Shown piece by piece: positions 1 to 7,600 of a DNA stretch of 11,281 bases. The translations under genes were made by a program, and so were the position numbers. Within the stretch, counting starts at the first letter, position 1. The number at the start of each line of letters is the position of its first letter. The notes beneath the pieces were generated by a model. The model saw only the letters and a list, made by a program, of their open reading frames with translations. It was not told the DNA's origin and made no database searches. The DNA comes from SZAS-103 sp038216155 (GTDB taxonomy: Bacteria; Pseudomonadota; Gammaproteobacteria; Xanthomonadales; Xanthomonadaceae). The DNA lies in contig JBBQQH010000076.1 in the NCBI GenBank assembly GCA_038216155.1, positions 1 to 11,281 on the forward strand, written 5' to 3'.

Positions 1-224
1 CGATGCTGCGCATCGGCTGTGGACAACGCGTGGACAGCGCACGGTCACTTCGCTTCGTCGCTCGAGAACAAAGCCCCCCCATCCTGCTGACCAGCGCGTG
101 GCGATGGTGTGACCGAAGTAAGCACGACGGAACCCACGCGCCACTGCGAGGACCAGGACGAAGCAGCAAGCCAGGGATGGCGCGCAGACGCGGCGTGAGC
201 TGCGTGCAGGACGCTGGAACATTG

Positions 225-246
225 GTGCGGCCATGGATGGCCGCAC
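225..246. repeat. Perfect inverted repeat, 10-bp arms, 2-base centre
   Basis: GTGCGGCCAT (225-234) and ATGGCCGCAC (237-246) are exact reverse complements separated by GG. No T-run follows on either strand, so it does not look like an intrinsic terminator. It lies at the left of a series of inverted repeats that continues to 379. It could be a protein-binding palindrome, part of a recombination site, or a cruciform element. Confidence 0.75.
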
Positions 247-272
247 GCCTTATCAAAGCACAGGGACGTGCT

Positions 273-379
273 GCGGCCCGGTGACATAGCGTGGGTTATG
301 CGGCGAGCGCAGCGAAGCGACAAGTGGCACGCGCAGGCGTGGCACTTTGCATAACAGCACGTTATGTCGTTAGGGCCGC
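273..379. repeat. Nested 107-base imperfect inverted repeat (large hairpin-forming element)
   Basis: Bases 273-301 and the reverse complement of 349-379 align as GCGGCCC, then ggt versus taac, GACATA, g versus a, CGTG, g versus ct, GTTATGC. That gives 24 identical positions in four blocks. Inside lies a second stem, 322-332 against 337-347 (10 of 11 paired), closed by the loop GCAG. On the 5' side a 20-base unpaired stretch (302-321) separates the two stems; on the 3' side there is one base. The total is about 34 base pairs with bulges in fixed places. The layout resembles folded single-stranded recombination sites such as integron attC in general form only: the terminal GTTRRRY/RYYYAAC boxes are not matched and there is no integron integrase in the window. 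A structured RNA is the main alternative. Confidence 0.7.
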
Positions 380-743
380 CATAGCCCCACGAACGCATGC
401 GACGCCGGTGGAACGAAGCGGGGACCTTCTGCGTGAGTGGGGATGGGGGAAGCGAACGATGTGCGTAGCGGCGCGTGCCGTGGGGCGCAGCCGCACGGGG
501 CGGGCTAGATCCAACCTCTGCAAGCGCGTGAGCGGGTGCAGGCAAACGCAAGGCACGAGCCGAGCGTGACTGAGCGAAGCGTGCTGATCAACGAAGACGG
601 CCAGGGACGGCCGGTTAGAGCTGGCGCGGCGCTTGCTGCGGAGCGTAACGGAGCCGCCGTAGCGGCGCAGTGCAGCGCCGTTGCACGCGGCGTGACAGCG
701 GTGGGAAGCGACACTAGCCCCGTTAACCGCGTTTGATGTTGTC

Positions 744-1751
744 TCAGTCCTCGGCGTCGAACTGTTCGCGCTCGCGGCGTTCGAGCTTCGCGGCGGGGTG
801 CGTCGCGGCGTGCACGGCTTTCAGTCTTGCGATCGAGACATGCGTGTAACGCTGCGTCGTCGCAATCTGCGTGTGGCCCAGCATTTCCTGGACGTGGCGG
901 ATGTCGGCGCCGTTGTCGAGCATGGCCGTGGCCATCGTGTGCCGGAACAGATGACAGGCGCCGCGCTTCTCAATGCCGGCTTGCTGGAAGTAGTCGCGCA
1001 CACGCCAACTCAACCCATCAGGAGATAGGGGTTGTCCATATTGATTCAAGAACAAGTGCTTCACTGACGGATCGCTCAGCAACTCCGGCCGGGCCTCACG
1101 TTCGTACTTGCCGATCCAGGCCAGGGCGCGTTCGCCGACTGGTACGAACCGATCCTTCTTGCCTTTACCCAAGCGCACATGCAGCGTGCCGCGTTCTCGA
1201 TCGATGTCCGATTGATGCAGGTTGGCCAACTCCATGCGCCGGATGCCGGTGGCATAGAACAACTCCAGGCAAGCACGATCCCGTAACCCTTCCGGCGTTT
1301 CGATGTCGGGCAGTGCCAGCACCGTTTCCATTTCGGCTAGCGTCAGCGGGTCGCGTAGGTCGTCGGTGCGACGCGGCAACTCCAGATCGGCCACCGGGTT
1401 CGATACGACCACGCGTTGCCGCACCAGCCAGCGGAAGAACATTTCCACGGTAAACAGCGCGATGCGTTGACCATTGATCGCCATCGGGGCGCCGCTCACC
1501 TTGCGATACAGGAACAAGTAGCGCTGGAAGCGTTGCAGATGCGCGTGAGTGACATCCTGCGGACGGTCGATGGCGCGCTCGGCGCACCAGGCATGGAAGT
1601 GCGTCAGGTGGCTCCTGCGCGTGCGCTGGTCGGCCAGGCTGCGGTGCTGCGTCTCCAAGTGCGTCACGTAGCGGCGGATCCACGCGGCGAGCGAGTCCGG
1701 CGGCGACGGCGCCAGCAGCGCCGCCAGGCGCTCGCTGCGCTTGCCGGCCAT
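744..1751 (-). CDS. XerC/XerD-like tyrosine recombinase
   Basis: The gene encodes a 335-residue site-specific recombinase that would cut and rejoin DNA through a 3'-phosphotyrosine intermediate. Residues about 19-118 form the N-terminal core-binding (SAM-like) domain and about 133-315 the catalytic domain. All catalytic positions are visible: R171 in ATGIRRMEL, K196 in LGKGKKDRF, H267 and R270 in HLFRH, H293 in LGH, and the nucleophile Y302 in TTQRYTH. The length is slightly above that of XerC/D (about 300), and no integron-integrase insertion is evident. The ATG shares one base with the TGA of the upstream ATPase gene (TGATG), so translation is probably coupled. This coupling, and the neighbouring regulator, suggest the recombinase of a mobile element rather than the chromosomal dimer-resolution Xer protein. 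The substrate site is unknown; the inverted repeats just downstream are candidates. Confidence 0.92.
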   Translation of the reverse strand: MAGKRSERLAALLAPSPPDSLAAWIRRYVTHLETQHRSLADQRTRRSHLTHFHAWCAERAIDRPQDVTHAHLQRFQRYLFLYRKVSGAPMAINGQRIALFTVEMFFRWLVRQRVVVSNPVADLELPRRTDDLRDPLTLAEMETVLALPDIETPEGLRDRACLELFYATGIRRMELANLHQSDIDRERGTLHVRLGKGKKDRFVPVGERALAWIGKYEREARPELLSDPSVKHLFLNQYGQPLSPDGLSWRVRDYFQQAGIEKRGACHLFRHTMATAMLDNGADIRHVQEMLGHTQIATTQRYTHVSIARLKAVHAATHPAAKLERREREQFDAED

Positions 1752-3568
1752 CAGTGGCCGCTCGGCGCATGGCCATTGAGCTTCCTGCTACGTGCCTTTT
1801 GCGTTGCGACGGGTGCAATAGCTGCGTCGAGTGCTATTTCTGAGGGGTTTTCAGCGGATTCACTGCGCCGCGAGGGGGCCGCAAGGGGGCCGCGAGGCAC
1901 CCGCAAGGTGCCCGCAAGGTTGGGGCTCGACCCCCGCGAGGTTGTCGATTTACCCCGCAAGGTCGGCGCGCTTTCCGGGCTGGCCAAGCCCATCAGCTGC
2001 GGCGCCTCGCTGTCGCTGTGGCCATCGAAGGCCAGGCTGTAGGTGTACAGGCTGCCGTTCTGGCCCGAGTGCGAGCGCACGTATTCCAAGCTCACCAGTC
2101 GCTCCAGGTGCACGCGCAGTTGGGTGTCGCTCACGCCCAAGGCGCTGCGCACCGTGCGGCGCGTGAAGCGCACGGCGCCCCGGTCGAGGCCTTGCGTGGT
2201 CGCTTGCGCGCTCACCCAGTCATCGAGCGCTCCGAGCACGCGGCGGGTCTGCGGCGGCAGCTCGTCCAGGCTGCGGCCCAGCACCGCATGCGCCAAGCGG
2301 TTCGCCAGCGCGATGTCGGCAGGCGCGACCTCGATGTACTCGACTTGGATCCCGTTGACCTCAAGCGTCGCGACGACACGCTGGTGCTGGTGCAACAACG
2401 CGATCGCATCGATCAGCGCCAGGTATTTGACGTGGTCGCGACGCAGGCGCACGCGGTCGCTGGCGAAGGTCAGGCTTTCGGCAAAGGGATTCACCACCGC
2501 CAGTGGCCGCAGCAGCGTCTGCGCGGCGCGGTGCGCGCTCAGCACCTGGTCGGCGCGCACGTTCGCCTGCAGGCCGGCCAGCGTGCGGGCCTGCCGTTGT
2601 CGCTGCTGGATTGCCGCGGTTTGCTCGACGGTTTCGTTGATGGTCAGCACCAGGCAACGATTGAGAAATTCCTCATCGATGTCGATCGCCGTCGTGGTCA
2701 GGCATAACATCACCGGGCCTTCGACGCGGTATTCGCTGGTGACCAGCTTGCCGGTCGCTGGATCCTTGCCGGTCGAAGCGATGGTCAGCTCGCCCTGGCT
2801 CTGCAGCAGCTTCAAGGCATACGCTGCTTGCCGCACGCCTTCTTCCTCGGCGATAGCCAGGATCTTGTGTTTCAGATCGCCCTCGCCGATGTAGAACAGC
2901 GATTGCCCGGTCATCGCGCTGTAGTGCACGCGCTGGTGTACCGGCATCAACGACAGCAGCGCATCCATCAAGGTTGATTTGCCGGCGGCGCTGGTCGACT
3001 GGATCAGGATCGCGAGCGGCTTGTCGAGCAGGCGCGACACGCAGGCCAAGTAGCCGACCAGCGCATTGGTGCCTTCGCCGACCACGCCGATCGCTTCGAC
3101 ATCGCTCACGATGCGCAGTGCCAGGTCAGGATCGCGCAGCAGCGCCAGGCCGGCGGCTTCCTCGGCAGCGCTCAACACCGGCGCCGATTCGCTCGCGTCC
3201 GGTTGCAGCGCACCGCGGATCGCTTGTTCCTGCAGCGGCTCCAGCGCGATCACCAGCGCAGCCAGGTCGGCGCTGATGATGGTCTCGGCCGTGCCCAGTT
3301 CCAATGCCGCCGCCTTCACGAACGCCGCTCGCTGCCGCGCCTGGTACAGATCGAGCGTGTCGACGTGCAGGTGCTCGCCCATCGACAGGCGCAGCGTCAC
3401 CTTCAACGATTCGGCCGACAGGCAGCGCGCCAGCCCGCGCGCCCGGTAGCTGCGCGGACCGCGGCTAAAGCGCAGGTCGTCGGCGCCGGCGAGCTCAAGC
3501 CCATCTCCCCGGGCCGGCAGCAGCGGCGCGGACAGGGCCGCGGACGAACAATCAAGGGGTTGCGTCAT
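1751..3568 (-). CDS. P-loop ATPase related to mobile-element primase-helicases, lacking a primase half
   Basis: The predicted product is 605 residues. A P-loop ATPase core is visible: a Walker A-like SAAGKST at 193-199 (K197), preceded by hydrophobic LAILIQ; an acidic Walker B-like ILAIAEEEG at about 236-244; and a conserved-looking LTTTAIDIDEEFLNRC segment at about 289-305 that could carry the sensor and arginine finger. Residues about 467-512 look like a winged helix, and the last 90 or so residues are low-complexity. I recall longer relatives that join a CHC2 zinc finger and Toprim primase to this ATPase; neither is present here. ATG 3568 is chosen because GGAG lies 8 bases upstream; the upstream ATGs at 3637 and 3622 fall inside the operator region. 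The TGA overlaps the recombinase ATG. The likely role is replication or DNA remodelling for the element. This is inferred, and a role as an ATP-dependent recombination partner is equally possible. Confidence 0.75.
   Translation of the reverse strand: MTQPLDCSSAALSAPLLPARGDGLELAGADDLRFSRGPRSYRARGLARCLSAESLKVTLRLSMGEHLHVDTLDLYQARQRAAFVKAAALELGTAETIISADLAALVIALEPLQEQAIRGALQPDASESAPVLSAAEEAAGLALLRDPDLALRIVSDVEAIGVVGEGTNALVGYLACVSRLLDKPLAILIQSTSAAGKSTLMDALLSLMPVHQRVHYSAMTGQSLFYIGEGDLKHKILAIAEEEGVRQAAYALKLLQSQGELTIASTGKDPATGKLVTSEYRVEGPVMLCLTTTAIDIDEEFLNRCLVLTINETVEQTAAIQQRQRQARTLAGLQANVRADQVLSAHRAAQTLLRPLAVVNPFAESLTFASDRVRLRRDHVKYLALIDAIALLHQHQRVVATLEVNGIQVEYIEVAPADIALANRLAHAVLGRSLDELPPQTRRVLGALDDWVSAQATTQGLDRGAVRFTRRTVRSALGVSDTQLRVHLERLVSLEYVRSHSGQNGSLYTYSLAFDGHSDSEAPQLMGLASPESAPTLRGKSTTSRGSSPNLAGTLRVPRGPLAAPSRRSESAENPSEIALDAAIAPVATQKARSRKLNGHAPSGH
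1868..1962. repeat. 11-bp-period degenerate tandem repeat, core CCGC(A/G)AGG
   Basis: The octamer CCGCGAGG or CCGCAAGG starts at 1868, 1879, 1890, 1901, 1912, 1934 and 1955. The first five are exactly 11 bases apart, the sixth is 22 bases on and the seventh 21, so two units in the array are degenerate. The repeat lies inside the 3' end of the ATPase gene, where it encodes a low-complexity Arg/Ser/Pro-rich tail. Because 11 is not a multiple of three, the repeat does not produce a repeated peptide, so the DNA itself is likely what is maintained or expanded. It could be an iteron-like binding array, recombinase accessory sites, or a simple minisatellite. Confidence 0.75.
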
Positions 3569-3605
3569 CGGGCGGGCTCCGGGCAAAAACCTGTCAAGGG
3601 GTTTT

Positions 3606-3622
3606 GGGTAAAAATAACCCAT
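3606..3622. promoter_or_regulatory. Accessory half-sites beside the operator
   Basis: ACCCAT at 3617-3622 repeats the left arm of the 17-bp palindrome, 15 bases to its left. GGGT at 3606-3609 gives a weak inverted partner (GGGT...ACCC). A second, lower-affinity site for the same regulator is plausible. It lies closer to the ATPase start at 3568. Confidence 0.35.
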
Positions 3623-3630
3623 GCACAGAG

Positions 3631-3647
3631 TACCCATATTATGGGTA
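3631..3647. promoter_or_regulatory. Perfect 17-bp palindromic operator in the divergent promoter region
   Basis: TACCCATATTATGGGTA has perfect 8-bp arms around a central T. It lies between the divergent ATPase-recombinase operon (start 3568) and the XRE regulator gene (start 3679). On the plus strand a TATAGT -10-like hexamer (3646-3651) overlaps its right edge, with only a weak -35. On the minus strand a TTGACT -35-like hexamer (3654-3649) sits directly beside it. Occupancy would block both promoters, so the neighbouring XRE protein is the natural candidate repressor, with autoregulation. Confidence 0.65.
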
Positions 3648-3678
3648 TAGTCAATCCGCCGTCATTTGGAGCCGATCT

Positions 3679-4065
3679 ATGCTCGACCTACCTAATCACG
3701 CGTCCGCGCCCACCATGAAAGACCCAGACTTCTATCGGCAACTCGGTGGCCGGATTGCGGAACACCGCAAGGCGCTCGGCCTTACCCAGACCGACCTGGC
3801 CCAGGAACTGGGCGTGGCCCAGCAGACCATGGCGCATTACGAAGGCGGCACCGCCCGGATCGCCGCGGCCACGTTACCCACCATTGCACGCGTGCTCGGC
3901 ATCTCCATCGAAGCATTGATCGGTGTGCCGGCCAAGCGCCACGCCGGCAAGCGGGGGCCGCAGTCCAAGATCGCCCATCAGCTACAACAGATCGAAGCCC
4001 TGCCAAAAGCAAAGCAACGCGCCATCGCGCATGTGCTCGATTCGATGCTGGCAAGTCAGGCGTAG
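3679..4065 (+). CDS. XRE-family helix-turn-helix regulator
   Basis: The product is 128 residues. After a short leader, residues about 20-75 form a Cro/CI-type HTH domain: the scaffold helix near LGGRIAEHRKALGL, then TQTDLAQELGV and the recognition-helix region AQQTMAHYEGG, then LPTIARVLGISIEALIG. The C-terminal 45 or so residues are basic then helical (KRGPQSKIAHQLQQIEALPK) and may mediate dimerisation. ATG 3679 is chosen because GGAG lies 7 bases upstream. The in-frame ATG at 3715 has no ribosome binding site, and the one at 3604 would make the operator part of the coding region. The gene diverges from the ATPase-recombinase operon and likely represses it and itself through the palindrome 32 bases upstream. 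Only the fold is clear; whether it represses or activates is inferred. Confidence 0.88.
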   Translation: MLDLPNHASAPTMKDPDFYRQLGGRIAEHRKALGLTQTDLAQELGVAQQTMAHYEGGTARIAAATLPTIARVLGISIEALIGVPAKRHAGKRGPQSKIAHQLQQIEALPKAKQRAIAHVLDSMLASQA

Positions 4066-4138
4066 CTACATCCTGCCTGGCGGCGACGCGGAAGGCACTC
4101 CGACTCTACTCCGACGATTGCCTTTGTTAGCCCTGCTT

Positions 4139-4645
4139 TCAAATGGCAAAACTGACCAGTATTCGTACGATTGCGAATAATCTCATCCGTATAGATAGCT
4201 CGCGGAAACCGAGGCTGCTGCGAAGTAATATGCGTCCGCTGCGCGCTCTTCCTTTAATTTCTCTTCGATCTGTATAGATTAGACCTACCGCATAAGTACT
4301 TTTGTTGAAACCTTTCAAAGCCGCCTTTCTGAAGTACTTAATTCCAAGCTTTACGTCCCTCGGCACCCCCAATCCGCCGAAGTGAAGTATTCCCAGCTCG
4401 TGATAGGCGCGGGGTAAGGGTATCTGTGTAACCACATGCTCTAACCAGCGCCTAGCCTCTGTCATATCTGCGGCTATCCCATCGCCCCCCTTTAGGTAAA
4501 TCTGAGCCAACGCCATGGCAGCGCCAATGTCGTCTTCGAGCGCAAGCTTCCGGAATCCTTCCAGGCAATCTGAATACTTGCCGCTATCGAGTAGTCGGAG
4601 TAACGATTGAACCTCATCTTGCGGAGGTGAACTGCTTATATTCAA
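4139..4645 (-). CDS. Sel1-like repeat protein, probable frameshift near the 3' end; candidate immunity partner of the RHS protein
   Basis: The open frame encodes 168 residues with at least two Sel1-type alpha-solenoid repeats: AAMALAQIYLKGGDGIAADMTEARRWL and its neighbour, then YHELGILHFGGLGVPRDVKLGIKYFRKAA. It starts at TTG (4645-4643), with GGGAG 5 bases upstream, 45 bases after the RHS stop on the same strand. This is the usual place for an immunity gene, and some toxin-immunity proteins are known to have Sel1-like repeats; the pairing here is inference. After about residue 128 the annotated frame turns atypical, while the +1 frame reads AADAYYFAAASVSASYLYG and stops at 4185-4183. This fits a one-base shift in the stretch gaaattaaagg, around 4235-4250. 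The gene is less GC-rich than its neighbours (22 of 60 G or C in 4261-4320), which suggests separate acquisition. Confidence 0.72.
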   Translation of the reverse strand: MNISSSPPQDEVQSLLRLLDSGKYSDCLEGFRKLALEDDIGAAMALAQIYLKGGDGIAADMTEARRWLEHVVTQIPLPRAYHELGILHFGGLGVPRDVKLGIKYFRKAALKGFNKSTYAVGLIYTDRREIKGRARSGRILLRSSLGFRELSIRMRLFAIVRILVSFAI

Positions 4646-4690
4646 CTCGACTCCCAGAACTTGTCCGATACGGCGCTTGCAACGAAACGA

Positions 4691-7600
4691 TTATGGCTTG
4701 GGACCCTTCGATATCAATTCCACAATCTTGGTAGCAGCCTCCTTGGTTTCCTGCCGCAACGCTTGCGCCTCCAAGTACGCTGAAGCCGCTGATGCTGCGG
4801 GGCCGTCACCGCCTGCAGCCATGCCGGTTGCCAAAACCATAGTCCGGACTGTCGGTGAGGCCATAGCAACCGTCGCCACTTTCGTTACTGCTCCGGCGCT
4901 AGCTACCACACCGACTCCTTGTCCAGCGCCGTTTGCGACAACGAAAGTCTTGCTGTTCGTATCCGCGTGTTTTGTGTCGATGCCCACCGCAGACGGGCTT
5001 ACTGTTCCCAGCGAGGCCCCAGTCACTACTCCCGAGCCAGCTCCAAGAACGGCATCCACCACAGGCTGAGGAAGGGATGGGGGAGCAGTAGGCTTGGTGA
5101 AGTTCTGTCCAGGACATGAATTCGTGGCCTGGCAGCCAACAGATGCCCTGCCATCTGGGTCTTTAAACCGATACGGGCTATCCGAGGCGTAGTTATAACG
5201 GCCGAAGTTCCATGCCGTCTTGGTATCCACGGCCATCGGATCAACCGAGAGGAAGGCGCCGATAGCGGGATCGTAATAGCGCTGCTGCATGTATGTCAGC
5301 CCGGTCGCCTGGTCCATCACATGGCCAGTGTAGCCAATGCCGTCGAGGCTGGTGCCGCCGTAGGCCGCACCGAACGGCTCGTAGCTGTTGCGCTTGAGGA
5401 TGGCGCCGGTGGGGCCGGTTTCTGCCACCGGACTGCCCAGCGCATCGGTATGCAGGTAGCGCACGTTGACCGTGCCCGTGCCCCAGTCAAGGGTGCGCGT
5501 GGCCAACACGGTATTGCCCAGATAGATGTTGCTGCGGTTCTGGCTGCGCCGGCCGTCAGAGGCGTAGAGCTCGCGACCATCCTGTGCGTACTGCCAGAGC
5601 ATGATGGTGCCCGGCGGCGACCATGCGAATACGCGCCGGCCCATGCCGTCGTAGCGGTAATCCTCCTTCCCGGTGACTGAGGTTAGCCGGTTGGCGACAT
5701 CGAACTGGTAGCCCTGCCCGCCCTTGAGGGTTTGATTGCCGCGGGCGTCGTAGGCAAAGCCGAAGACGGTGGCCCCGAGCGGCGTCTTGATATCGGTCAG
5801 CAGATTCGTGCTGGGGCTGTAGGTGTAGCGGTACTGCCGCGCGGCGGTGCCGCCGATGTCGGTCACGCGCAGATTGTCGAGCGGGTCGTAGGCGTAGGTG
5901 GCGGTGCCCCACTGGCCAGGTGAGTTGGCGCTGGTCAGCCGGTCCAGCCCGTCGTAGGCCATGGTGCGGCTGGTGGTGCCACCCTGGGCGCCGTCAACGA
6001 TGGCAAGCACGTTGCCGTCGGGGTCATAGCTCAGGGTGTCGCTGATGGCGATCACCGAGTTGTCGGGCTTCTTGTCCACGCTGGTCGCCGGCAGCAGGCG
6101 GGCGTTCTGGGTCATGGTGCGGACCAGACCGTTGCCGTAGGTGAATCCGCGCATCGCCCCATTTGGGTAGTAGCTGATGCCGGTGGCGTACGTGCCGACC
6201 TGGGTCGGGCGGCCGAGTGCGTCGGGTGCGTAGGTCACCTGCTGCATGTCGGGATAGGTCAGCGACGACGCGTGGCCATTGGCGTCGTAACCGTAGCCAA
6301 CGCTGGTCAGGTACCACCCCGGTTGTGAGGAGTTTTCCGAGAGCAGCATCCGGCGGTTGTTATAGAAGTACTCGGTCACCACCGACGCCCCACCGGGGTT
6401 GGAAGCAGTCAGGGATCTGACCAAGCCGTCGGCTTCATAGGTCGTGGCGATGTCGGCCACATTGCCAGGGGTTGTCACGGCAGAGACCCGGTTCATGCTG
6501 TCGTAAGCGCGGATGTTCATTTGGCCCACCGAGACGCTAGTTCGGTCGCAGACAAGCGAAATGAGCGACGTCCCTTCGGCGCTCCAGGCAATATTTCCAG
6601 CAGCGTCGTAGTCGACCAGCGTTGCGCCAGACTCAGGATTGATGGACTTGCAAAGCCGCTCGCCACTATCGTAGATGTAGCTCCTTAAGGCATCCACACT
6701 GGTGCCGCCGTAAAGCCCCTCGCGCTTGATGCTGACGGGCTTGCCAAGCGCAGACTGCCGCGAAGTGGTCGTAATCACTCCCTCCGGCATTAGCAGCTTG
6801 ACCGGCATGTCCGAACTCGGCGAGTCGAATACTTTGTATGAGGTAGTCGTACTGATGCCCCGTGGATTTGTGACTGAAGTTCGGAAGCCGGACAAATACT
6901 GGGTGCTGGTGGTAAGCATCGACTGTCCGCCAACCAGTTCCGAGTCTTGCTGGGTGCCTGTCGCGCGACCCAGTTCGTCGTACGCCGTCAAAACACCCTT
7001 GAGTGTGTCATTGACGGTAGTCAGGGTCAGGACCGGGTAACTAGTAAAGGTCTTCCGGCCCATGGCGTCGTAGCGGTTCACAACGAAACTTCGAGTGTTG
7101 ACGTTGCCAGCATCCTCAGTCAGTACGACCGCCGGCTGCCACAGTGCGTTATAGAACGTCGTGACCTTGCCATTTCCGGTCTGGATGGTCTCGCGCCAGT
7201 GCCCGGCAGGGATTCCGTACTCGGCCCCGGCCACTGATGCCAGTCCCCGCGCGAGCGCATTCCAAGATTGGCCCGTGACCGGGTAGGTGACCGCGCTGAC
7301 GCGGGACATCGAATCGTATGAATAGAGTGTCTGGTTCGAGAGTTCATCAGTCACGCCGGTGATTTCGCCAACAGGCGAGACAACTGCCGTTCGCGTCTTG
7401 CTTGAGGCCGGAGCGATTGCAGGCCATGTAATAAGTCGGGGAACACCGCGATACCAACTACCCACAGCCGTTGTGTTGCCGCGGCCGTCTGTCACGGTCG
7501 CGAGAGTGCCATCAGTATTGTAGGCAAACGTCGGCCCGGAAATGCCGAACGAATAAGTCCTCCACGGAAGCAGGCTTGACGCGTTGTAATCCGTAAAGCT

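Larger units (their letters stand above)
1..743. other. Non-coding, hairpin-rich region downstream of the recombinase gene
   Basis: I see no credible gene in this stretch. The open frames on both strands are short, mutually overlapping, rich in Arg and Ala, and lack family motifs or ribosome binding sites. The region is dense in inverted repeats: a perfect 10-bp-arm palindrome at 225-246, AGCAC/GTGCT at 257-272, a nested 107-base element at 273-379, and smaller GC-rich ones further right, such as GCCGC/GCGGC near 652-665 and GTGCA/TGCAC near 671-687. The hexamer GAAGCG recurs at 314, 415, 449, 576 and 705. Lying immediately beyond a recombinase gene, the stretch could be the terminal part of a mobile element, a recombination site, or a structured RNA. 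The sequence alone does not decide between these. Confidence 0.6.

Noticed and set aside
18..26. TGTGGACAA, a match to the relaxed DnaA box TTNTNCACA
   Set aside because: There is only one site, with no AT-rich unwinding region and no further boxes. A single relaxed match is expected by chance in a window of this size, so no origin is claimed.
349..375. attC-like reading of GCATAAC...GTTATGTCGTTAGGG
   Set aside because: The boxes do not fit RYYYAAC/GTTRRRY (GTTAGGG and GTTATGT both deviate), the outer bases that should pair do not, no cassette genes follow, and the recombinase lacks integron-integrase features. It is kept only as a comparison for the hairpin layout.
827..1453. Plus-strand open frame of 208 residues opposite the recombinase gene
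   Set aside because: The minus-strand frame has all tyrosine recombinase motifs. The plus-strand product is Arg/Cys/Pro-rich and resembles no family.
2018..2894. Long plus-strand open frames (229 and 283 residues) opposite the ATPase gene
   Set aside because: They are Arg/Ala/Ser-rich shadows of a high-GC gene on the other strand, without motifs or ribosome binding sites.
4097..4115. Direct repeat ACTCCGAC-N3-ACTCCGAC between the XRE and Sel1 genes, as a possible attachment site
   Set aside because: It is only 8 bases, and no matching copy was seen near the other end of the module. It is too short to support an att assignment.
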